DNA of 8,809 nucleotides from Candidatus Zhuqueibacterota bacterium. GTDB taxonomy: Bacteria > Zhuqueibacterota > Zhuqueibacteria > Residuimicrobiales > Krinioviventaceae. A program made the position numbers and the translations under genes. Positions within the stretch are counted from its first letter, which is position 1; each line of letters opens with the position of its first letter. The notes below the pieces were generated by a model, which saw nothing but the letters and a program-made list of their open reading frames with translations, searched no databases and was not told the DNA's origin. The stretch covers positions 1 to 8,809 of the forward strand of contig RQOI01000191.1 of assembly GCA_003854995.1 (NCBI GenBank), written 5' to 3'. Shown in pieces: positions 1 through 5,522 of the stretch.

Positions 1-1
1 A

Positions 2-694
2 CTTTCGAGCATCACTGAGATGGGTCTTTTGCAGCGTTCGCATTCCTATAAAGATAAAATATCCAAGGGGATCGAGCCGAGTCACGGCTTGTTCGCTTAT
101 CCGGTGCTGATGGCGGCGGACATTCTGCTGTATGGCGCGCAAATCGTCCCGGTTGGCAAAGATCAAAAATCACATGTTGAGATGACGCGCGATATCGCGC
201 AGAAATTTAATCACAATTACGGCGAGATATTTGTCATTCCCGAACCGGATATTCAGGAAGAGCTGGCAGTGATTCCCGGTCTGGATGGTCAAAAGATGTC
301 CAAGTCGTATGATAACACGATTGAGATTTTTGCATCGCAAGAGGTGCTCAAAAACAAGGTCATGCGAATTGTCACCGATGCCAAGGCTGTTGAGGAACCC
401 AAAGATCCGGACAGCTGCAATCTGTTCGCGATTTATTCGCTGTTTTTAGATGGTCCGGGACGGGAAGAACTGCGAGAGCGTTATCTCAAGCCCGGCCTCC
501 GCTATGGCGAGGTGAAAAAAGAGCTGGTGCAAGTGATCTGGAATTTCTTTGAACCCTATCGGGAAAAACGCGACCAGCTGTTGCACAATCCTGATCTCGT
601 CCATGACATCATGCGCGAAGGCGCCAAAAAAACGCGTCTCGTCGGCATGGAATATCTTGATAAAGCCCGCACCGCCGTCGGTTTGAACTATTAG
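2..694 (+). CDS. trpS: Tryptophanyl-tRNA synthetase, 5'-truncated by the window edge
   Basis: Class I aminoacyl-tRNA synthetase that charges tRNA-Trp with tryptophan in the cytoplasm. The frame is open from base 2 with no stop, so the visible 230 residues are the C-terminal part; bacterial TrpRS is usually about 330 residues. The N-terminal Rossmann segment with the HIGH-like motif is off the window. Family signatures visible: LLQRSHSYKDK near the edge, then YPVLMAADILLYGA and VPVGKDQKSHVEMTRDIA, which form part of the Trp/ATP site. The catalytic-loop KMSKS motif lies at 293-307, inside GQKMSKSYDN. Next come VTDAKAVEEPKDPDSCNLF and the helical anticodon-binding C-terminus, ending in a normal stop. 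The ATG at 20 is internal (TrpRS homology continues upstream of it) and is not the start. It is a housekeeping gene with no evident functional link to the downstream envelope genes. The identification is very secure. Confidence 0.97.
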   Translation, partial: LSSITEMGLLQRSHSYKDKISKGIEPSHGLFAYPVLMAADILLYGAQIVPVGKDQKSHVEMTRDIAQKFNHNYGEIFVIPEPDIQEELAVIPGLDGQKMSKSYDNTIEIFASQEVLKNKVMRIVTDAKAVEEPKDPDSCNLFAIYSLFLDGPGREELRERYLKPGLRYGEVKKELVQVIWNFFEPYREKRDQLLHNPDLVHDIMREGAKKTRLVGMEYLDKARTAVGLNY

Positions 695-717
695 AGTTCC
701 GTCCTGTTTTGATTTTG

Positions 718-746
718 GCGTTCGCAGTTATTCTGTGACGCTTTCT
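718..746 (+). terminator. Possible trpS terminator hairpin
   Basis: GCGT-T-CGCAG (718-727) pairs with CTGTGACGC (733-741). This gives nine base pairs, one of them G-U, with a single bulged T and a 5-nt TTATT loop. The stem is followed by the short T-rich tail TTTCT. It lies 23 bases after the trpS stop, which is a sensible place for an intrinsic terminator. The bulge and imperfect U-tract make it weaker than the one at 7135-7161. The termination role is inferred. Confidence 0.4.
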
Positions 747-807
747 CAGGAACATTTGCGCCAAGCTGACGTTACAGTTTTAAATTGTGTTCGTGCGTCT
801 CAACCGG

Positions 808-825
808 GCCGGACGATCGTCCGGC
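808..825. repeat. Perfect 18-bp palindrome upstream of the lipoprotein gene
   Basis: GCCGGACGATCGTCCGGC reads identically on both strands. As RNA it would form a 7-bp GC-rich stem closed by a GATC tetraloop. C805-G828 plus two G-U pairs can extend the stem to 10 bp, and the loosely T-rich CTCATTTT follows. It sits 12 bases before the Shine-Dalgarno of the gene starting at 847. It could be a second terminator after trpS, a leader hairpin, or an operator for a dimeric regulator. The sequence alone does not decide between these. Confidence 0.6.
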
Positions 826-836
826 TTGCTCATTTT

Positions 837-841
837 GGGAG
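837..841 (+). promoter_or_regulatory. Shine-Dalgarno that fixes the GTG start at 847
   Basis: GGGAG with a 5-base spacer to GTG 847. The in-frame upstream GTG at 787 has no comparable site. Starting there would put 20 extra residues, partly encoded by the palindrome, in front of an obvious signal peptide. Confidence 0.7.
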
Positions 842-846
842 CTGAT

Positions 847-1995
847 GTGAAAAGATATGCTCTTCTTATTATCCCGTTGTCTCTACTCGGATACTGCTCG
901 CGCGAGCTGCCGCAACAGAATACGGTTGCTGGGCTGATGACGATCCAAAAACATATTCTGCCGGAAGTGGTGAATCCCGGAGCAACCTCTTTCGTCTCGG
1001 TCTTGCTCGCCAATGGAACTGCCGATTCGGTCAGGCTGGAAATTTTTCGCCAGAGTGAGACAAGTCCGTTCGCCTCGTACGGACTGTTTGATGACGGCGG
1101 CAATATCCATCCGGACGATGGAGATCAGGTGGCGTACGATGGCTATTTCAGTCAGAATATCCTCTGGCCGGGTGAGGGCGGAGCATCCATTTACAGGTGG
1201 CGTTTTGTCGCCACCGATGTCAGCGGACAAGTCAGTGAGCCGCTGGAGGCAACTGTCGCGTCGCGGAAAAATTCGCCGCCGGTCTTGCTCGCCGTGCAGG
1301 CGCCGGACAGCCTCCCCAGCGGTTTTGCCGGCGAGTTGCAATTTGTCGCGCACGTCTCGGACTCGAACGGCACAGAGGATATCGCCACTGTGAAGTATGC
1401 CGCCTATCAGGAAAACGCGCTGAATTTTGAGGGCTCGTTAGAGTATGTGAGTGATGGCGTCTATGTCGCCAAGATGAACAGGCTCTTTGCCATTGGCAAA
1501 AAGGGCGCCTATGATTTACAGTTCAAAGCCTATGACAAATCCGGCGGCCAGAGCGAGATCATTTCAAAGCAGGTCACCATCGGCAATGCTGCCCCGCAGC
1601 TGCTCGATTTTGTGCACGCCGACTCGGTGCAGCTGCCGGAAGAGGGCAAAATGGTGGCTTTTTTGATCACCGTTCGACTCGACGACGATCAGACGTTGGC
1701 GGATGTCAAAGAGGTCAAGCTCGAATGGAAAAAGCCCGACGGCACCTATTCCTTGAACAGCCCGTTTGATCTCTATGATAACGGCTTGCCATGGAATGAT
1801 GATTTTCAGGGCTGGGACAATGGTTGGCGCGGCGACGAGAAAGCGGGTGACGGCATTTATTCGATCACCGGCATATTTGACCCGGCGCAGCCTCTCGGCA
1901 ATTATGAGCTGACTTTTTATGCGCGCGATTTTGCTGGCAATTCCAGCGAGCGCATCACTCGAGTGATCGCTCTGCATCCGAGGGAGGGCAATTGA
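847..1995 (+). CDS. Probable lipoprotein with three Ig-like domains
   Basis: Predicted exported 382-residue protein of unknown specific function, probably anchored in the outer membrane. The GTG start at 847 is chosen because it has a good Shine-Dalgarno and gives a clean signal peptide (MKRYALLIIPLSLLGYC). The candidate lipobox is L14-G15-Y16-C17, with an atypical Tyr before the cysteine. The mature part reads as three beta-sandwich, Ig-like modules at roughly 36-140, 144-245 and 248-376. Modules 1 and 3 share an Asp/Gly-rich loop: FDDGG...DQVAYDGYFS near 81-102 and YDNG...GDEKAGDGIYS near 310-339. Similar loops occur in 'choice-of-anchor X'-type domains and may bind calcium. All three modules end in a YR/YDL/YEL strand followed by (A/T)-(Y/T/R)-D-x-(S/A)-G, as in cadherin-like or fibronectin-like folds. 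There is no catalytic motif. The stop abuts the ATG of the next gene, so the two are almost certainly co-translated. The fold is inferred; no family name is certain. Confidence 0.8.
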   Translation: MKRYALLIIPLSLLGYCSRELPQQNTVAGLMTIQKHILPEVVNPGATSFVSVLLANGTADSVRLEIFRQSETSPFASYGLFDDGGNIHPDDGDQVAYDGYFSQNILWPGEGGASIYRWRFVATDVSGQVSEPLEATVASRKNSPPVLLAVQAPDSLPSGFAGELQFVAHVSDSNGTEDIATVKYAAYQENALNFEGSLEYVSDGVYVAKMNRLFAIGKKGAYDLQFKAYDKSGGQSEIISKQVTIGNAAPQLLDFVHADSVQLPEEGKMVAFLITVRLDDDQTLADVKEVKLEWKKPDGTYSLNSPFDLYDNGLPWNDDFQGWDNGWRGDEKAGDGIYSITGIFDPAQPLGNYELTFYARDFAGNSSERITRVIALHPREGN

Positions 1996-3429
1996 ATGAA
2001 AATAGCATTCCTTCTCATCGCCCCCTTTCTGCTGCTGGCTGGCCAGGCGCATGCAAAGACCGTGGGTACATACAAATTCAACTCGGGCGAACCGGCCGCC
2101 GGCCCGATCGGCAATGGCGTCACCGATTTAAAACCCGGGCATGATGGACTCTGGATTGGCACTGGCGAGGGACTCGGCCGCTACGACCATGCTTCTGCTT
2201 CCTTTGCGTCGTATGCCAAGGCCGAGAATCTCGCGCGCGGCAGCATCTCGGCGATCTGGGCCGAGGGCGACGACATCTGGATCGCGGCCGCGGAAGACTC
2301 TTTTGTCGCCAGCGTTGGCGAAAGCCTGCCGTTTGGCACCGGCTTTAGCCACTCGCGCGACAACGGCGCCACCTGGTCTCACTACCCGCAACCCGGACCA
2401 ACGCCGATTCAAAACCTCTGCTATGATATAACCGTGGTCGATGGCATTGTCTGGGCCGCCAGTTTTGGCGGCGGACTGTTGAAATCTGCGGATGGCGGCG
2501 CGACCTGGCAGCAGACAGCGCCGGACAGTTTTGTATTTGAGCCCAATTCGCACCTCAATCACCGCGCTTTCTCGACGTTGAATGCCGATGGAATTCTATG
2601 GGTCGGCACAGCCGGCGGCATCAACAAGTCCGCAGACAACGGCGAAAGCTGGATCAATTTCAATCACACCAATCAGCAGAATCCAATTTCCGGCAACTTT
2701 GTCGTGGCTTTGGCGAACCAGCGTGCAGACGCCAGAGATATCATCTGGGCGGCGACCTGGAAGGCGGAAGATCTGCAGGAAGAGTACGGCGTCTCCAAAA
2801 CTGAAAATGGCGGCCTCACGTGGACGACGCATCTGCTCGGCATTCGAGCGCAAAACATTGCGACGGACGGCCCGACAGTCTATGTCGCGACGCTCGAGGG
2901 TCTGTACAAGTCACCCGATTATGGCGACACGTGGTACAAGTTCCCGGCCATCGCGGATAAAAAGAGCGGCGAAAATATTTACACGGTCGAGCACTATTCC
3001 GTCTATGCTGAAATGAACACTGTATGGGCCGGCACAGCCGACGGGCTGGCGCGCACATCTGACAACGGCTACACATGGGATGTCTTTCGGGCATTCAAAT
3101 CAACAGCGGGACAGGGTGAGCCGCGAACATACGCCTATCCCAATCCGTTTTCGCCCAAGCGGCATAATGAGCTCGGTGGCGACGGACACGTGCGCTTGCA
3201 GTACAACACCCGGAATGACACTTATGTGACCGTCAAAGTCTATGATTTTGCCATGGATCTGGTGGCCACCCTGTGCGAGAATAAATTCCGCCCGGGTCCG
3301 GCCGATTTGAATGAAGTGTGGAATGGCAAAAACGATTACGGTGACGAGGTGGCCAACGGCGTCTATTTTTACAGCATCGCCATTGAAGGCGACGGCACCC
3401 ATTGGGGCAAGATCTTGATTGTGAACTAG
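1996..3429 (+). CDS. Secreted seven-bladed Asp-box beta-propeller with FlgD-like C-terminal domain
   Basis: Predicted exported 477-residue protein. The ATG directly follows the upstream TGA and is preceded by a GGGAGGG Shine-Dalgarno (1980-1986). The signal peptide is residues 1-20, with a likely cut at GQAHA|KT. Six Asp-boxes (S/T-x-D-x-G-x-[TS]-W type) start at residues 120, 164, 212, 269, 306 and 354. Seven W-x-[GA]-type strands at about 53, 95, 153, 202, 251, 296 and 344 suggest seven blades. The first, LWIGTGEGLGRYD, resembles the regulator-propeller repeat; the others resemble BNR/YCF48/sortilin-type repeats. Residues 379-477 form a FlgD-like Ig domain running from YAYPNPFSP through VTVKVYDFAMDLV and WNGKNDYGDEV to NGVYFYSIAIEG, ending in KILIVN. 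This resembles C-terminal sorting or anchoring domains of FCB secreted proteins. No sialidase catalytic set (Arg triad, Tyr/Glu) is recognisable, so a binding or structural role is more likely than glycosidase activity. The ligand is unknown. Confidence 0.88.
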   Translation: MKIAFLLIAPFLLLAGQAHAKTVGTYKFNSGEPAAGPIGNGVTDLKPGHDGLWIGTGEGLGRYDHASASFASYAKAENLARGSISAIWAEGDDIWIAAAEDSFVASVGESLPFGTGFSHSRDNGATWSHYPQPGPTPIQNLCYDITVVDGIVWAASFGGGLLKSADGGATWQQTAPDSFVFEPNSHLNHRAFSTLNADGILWVGTAGGINKSADNGESWINFNHTNQQNPISGNFVVALANQRADARDIIWAATWKAEDLQEEYGVSKTENGGLTWTTHLLGIRAQNIATDGPTVYVATLEGLYKSPDYGDTWYKFPAIADKKSGENIYTVEHYSVYAEMNTVWAGTADGLARTSDNGYTWDVFRAFKSTAGQGEPRTYAYPNPFSPKRHNELGGDGHVRLQYNTRNDTYVTVKVYDFAMDLVATLCENKFRPGPADLNEVWNGKNDYGDEVANGVYFYSIAIEGDGTHWGKILIVN

Positions 3430-3430
3430 G

Positions 3431-3498
3431 TCACTTGCCTGGCGCTTTATCAGCATCAAAAAAAGCATGAGAATTGATTCAAAGTGCCAGGCAAGTGA
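3431..3498. repeat. Long inverted repeat (18-bp arms) in the intergenic region
   Basis: Left arm TCACTTGCCTGGCGCTTT (3431-3448) and right arm AAAGTGCCAGGCAAGTGA (3481-3498) are reverse complements with one difference. In RNA that difference is a G-U pair, so the 18-bp stem is unbroken. ATCA (3449-3452) can also pair with TGAT (3475-3478) across a 2-nt bulge, leaving a 22-nt A-rich loop. The stem begins two bases after the propeller gene's stop and ends 13 bases before the next Shine-Dalgarno. No U-tract follows the right arm, so it is not a standard intrinsic terminator. Each arm contains the small odd palindrome TGCC-(A/T)-GGCA or a near match, a REP-like character. It could be an mRNA stabiliser separating differently expressed cistrons, or an extragenic repeat element. 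Confidence 0.85.
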
Positions 3499-3511
3499 TT
3501 GGTTTCTATGT

Positions 3512-3516
3512 GGAGA
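3512..3516 (+). promoter_or_regulatory. Shine-Dalgarno that fixes the ATG start at 3521
   Basis: GGAGA lies 4 bases before ATG 3521. The upstream in-frame ATG at 3467 lies in the loop of the inverted repeat. Using it would put 18 polar residues before the signal peptide, so 3521 is the better start. Confidence 0.7.
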
Positions 3517-3520
3517 TTAT

Positions 3521-4489
3521 ATGAAAAGCGCAATTCTCCTTTTATTGATGCTGTTCTGCGCGCGATACTCTTTCGCTGCCTCCCACGGCGATGGCGGTTA
3601 CGCCGGCGCGTTCCTGCGGATGGGCTTTGAAGGCCGCAGCCAGGCGCTCGGTGACGCTTTCACCGCCGTCCCGGAGGGCGCTGTGGCTGCGATCTATAAT
3701 CCGGCGACCCTGCCGAATTTGAACGGTCGCCAGGTCATACTGTCCACCTGTTTTTTGCCGCTGGATCGAAATTTAAACTATATCGGTTTTGCCATGCCGA
3801 TTCGTCCGAAATCCCACGGTGCCGCCAAGCCGCTCGAGGCCGGTATCTCTGTCGGTTGGATCAATGCCGGCGTCGATCAAATCGATGGCCGTGATCAAAG
3901 CGGCAATCGCACTGGCACTTTGTCCAATTCGGAAAACGCCTTTTTCATGTCGTTTGCGCTCAAGCCATCACCCTATCTCAGCATCGGCCTGTCGGGCAAG
4001 GTCCTGTATCACCGCATCCCGGATATCGCGGAGGAAAACAGCGCCCTCACTTCGTCCGGATTTGGCATTGATATTGGCGCCTTTTCAAATCCATTGCCCG
4101 GCCTGATGCTCGGGCTTGTGCTCAGGGACAATATGTCAAAATACAGCTGGAACACCGACAAGGTCTATGAACGCGGCACCAGCACAGTCTATAAATTTCC
4201 CCGGGTCGTCCGCGCCGGCGCCGCCTACCGGATTCCGCAGCAGTGGCTCCTGCTCGTTGCCGATCTGGAGAGCAGCACAATGCAAAATCCGCGGCTCCAC
4301 CTCGGCGCCGAGCTCGAACACAAAGAGATTGGCGCTCTGCGCGTTGGTCTCGATTCTGACCGCCCGACATTTGGTCTGGCCGTGTACGCCAAACTTTTCG
4401 GCAAGAGCTCGATTTTTAACTATGCATTTATGCCGGGGCTGGCGGCATTGTCCCCGGATCACATTGTATCGTGGACAATGGGCTTTTAA
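3521..4489 (+). CDS. PorV/PorQ family outer-membrane beta-barrel protein (copy 1)
   Basis: Predicted outer-membrane beta-barrel protein of 322 residues, with a signal peptide ending near ARYSFA|AS (about residue 19). The N-terminal family block is visible at about 29-65: GAFLRMGFEGRSQALGDAFT, then AVAAIYNPATLPNL. This matches the PorV/PorQ (UPF0164-like) pattern of LR.G..ARA.GMG.AF.A...D....Y.NPA. The rest alternates short amphipathic strands and Gly-rich turns, and the last residue is Phe, as is usual for BAM-assembled barrels. In type IX secretion, PorV shuttles CTD-bearing cargo and PorQ helps its release, but many FCB and related bacteria carry PorV/PorQ-like proteins without a defined role. 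The next gene is a second member. This copy is the more divergent, with EGAVAAIYNPATLP in place of the usual DDA...WNPAG. Family assignment is good; the cargo or function is not known. Confidence 0.85.
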   Translation: MKSAILLLLMLFCARYSFAASHGDGGYAGAFLRMGFEGRSQALGDAFTAVPEGAVAAIYNPATLPNLNGRQVILSTCFLPLDRNLNYIGFAMPIRPKSHGAAKPLEAGISVGWINAGVDQIDGRDQSGNRTGTLSNSENAFFMSFALKPSPYLSIGLSGKVLYHRIPDIAEENSALTSSGFGIDIGAFSNPLPGLMLGLVLRDNMSKYSWNTDKVYERGTSTVYKFPRVVRAGAAYRIPQQWLLLVADLESSTMQNPRLHLGAELEHKEIGALRVGLDSDRPTFGLAVYAKLFGKSSIFNYAFMPGLAALSPDHIVSWTMGF

Positions 4490-4552
4490 AGACGAATGGC
4501 TTGTTTCGGATTATGGCATGTTGCCAGAGACCGCGCAGACGATATGATCTTG

Positions 4553-4567
4553 ACGCAGAATCTGCGT
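4553..4567. repeat. Small hairpin before the second PorV/PorQ-like gene
   Basis: ACGCAG (4553-4558) and CTGCGT (4562-4567) form a perfect 6-bp stem with an AAT loop, 24 bases before ATG 4592. No T-run follows, so termination is unlikely. A role as a leader hairpin is possible but unproven. Confidence 0.4.
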
Positions 4568-4591
4568 AGAAATGAACAACTTGGAAAAAAG

Positions 4592-5485
4592 ATGAAATTA
4601 ATTCTCTCTCTATTCATTTTCTTGCTGACGACAACCCTTTTTGCAGCGGGTGAGACAGGTCTGGCCGTGCTCAGAGTGGGCGTGGGGGCGCGAGCGGCGG
4701 CGATGGGCGAGGCGTTCACGGCGACCGCAGATGACGCGTCCGGACTGTATTGGAATCCCGCCGGCTCTGCATGGATGCAGAAACGCCAGGCCCATTTCAG
4801 CCACAACTCTTGGATTCAAGGCATGCATCACAATGTTGCGGCATTGACCATGCCGACGGAAATCGGTTCGTTCGGCATCGGCATTCTTTTAAATAGTATC
4901 GATGGATTTGAACGCCGAACCATTGCCTCAGAAGAGCCGAGCGGGACGTTTTCCGCGTACGACTTTTCATTGTCGATGAACTATGCCCGGCAACTGAGCA
5001 ACTCGCTGTCTCTCGGTATTAATCTCAAGTTTTTCAACGAAAAGATCTATATAGAAGACGCCAATGGCTATATGATCGATCTTGGCGCCCGATTTTTGAC
5101 GCCCATGAACGGGCTCTATGTCGCCGCCGCCCTGCAAAATCTCGGTTTCACCACAGAGATGCTGCACGAAAAGATACGGCTGCCACAAACGTTGCGCCTC
5201 GGCGCCGCCTATCAGGTGCCGCTGTCCTGGCTCAAAGACAGAGTGCTGCTGGCCGCTGATTATGCGCAGGTTTTTGATGAATCATCGCATGTCAATGTCG
5301 GCATCGAATTGGCGCCAATCGACGCCCTCGCTCTCCGCACCGGCTATCAAACAGGCTTTACCGATAGAGGAGTCAGCGCTGGATTCGGCTTGCATATGAA
5401 TTGGCTCGACATTGACTATGCGTATCTGCCGTTTGGTCGCGATCTGGGTGACTCGCACCGGTTCTCTCTCACAACGACGTTTTGA
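4592..5485 (+). CDS. PorV/PorQ family outer-membrane beta-barrel protein (copy 2)
   Basis: Predicted 297-residue outer-membrane barrel. ATG 4592 is chosen over the in-frame ATG at 4496. It gives a compact signal peptide (MKLILSLFIFLLTTTLFA, cut near residue 18-19) and has a weak purine-rich GGAAAAAA leader. The N-terminal signature is close to the family consensus: LAVLRVGVGARAAAMGEAFT, followed by ADDASGLYWNPAGSAWM, at residues 24-62. Next comes HFSHNSWIQGMHHNV and GSFGIGILL, typical of the first barrel strands. The protein ends in SLTTTF, with a terminal Phe as expected for barrel assembly. It lies 102 bases after copy 1 and 37 bases before the S41 protease gene, all on the same strand, so co-transcription is likely. 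The two copies share the N-terminal block and overall plan but differ widely elsewhere, so this is an old duplication or two functional subtypes. The specific function is unknown. Confidence 0.88.
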   Translation: MKLILSLFIFLLTTTLFAAGETGLAVLRVGVGARAAAMGEAFTATADDASGLYWNPAGSAWMQKRQAHFSHNSWIQGMHHNVAALTMPTEIGSFGIGILLNSIDGFERRTIASEEPSGTFSAYDFSLSMNYARQLSNSLSLGINLKFFNEKIYIEDANGYMIDLGARFLTPMNGLYVAAALQNLGFTTEMLHEKIRLPQTLRLGAAYQVPLSWLKDRVLLAADYAQVFDESSHVNVGIELAPIDALALRTGYQTGFTDRGVSAGFGLHMNWLDIDYAYLPFGRDLGDSHRFSLTTTF

Positions 5486-5522
5486 TCGATAGAATGAAAT
5501 TAAATATTCCGCTGAGGAGTGT

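Noticed and set aside
756..784. Possible promoter TTGCGC - 17 nt - TTTAAA before the lipoprotein gene
   Set aside because: Both hexamers are mediocre matches (about 4/6). A promoter somewhere in 695-846 is plausible, but this one is not supported enough to annotate.
4496..4591. Upstream in-frame extension of the second PorV/PorQ-like gene
   Set aside because: It would add 32 residues before a clear signal peptide and has no good Shine-Dalgarno, so ATG 4592 is preferred.
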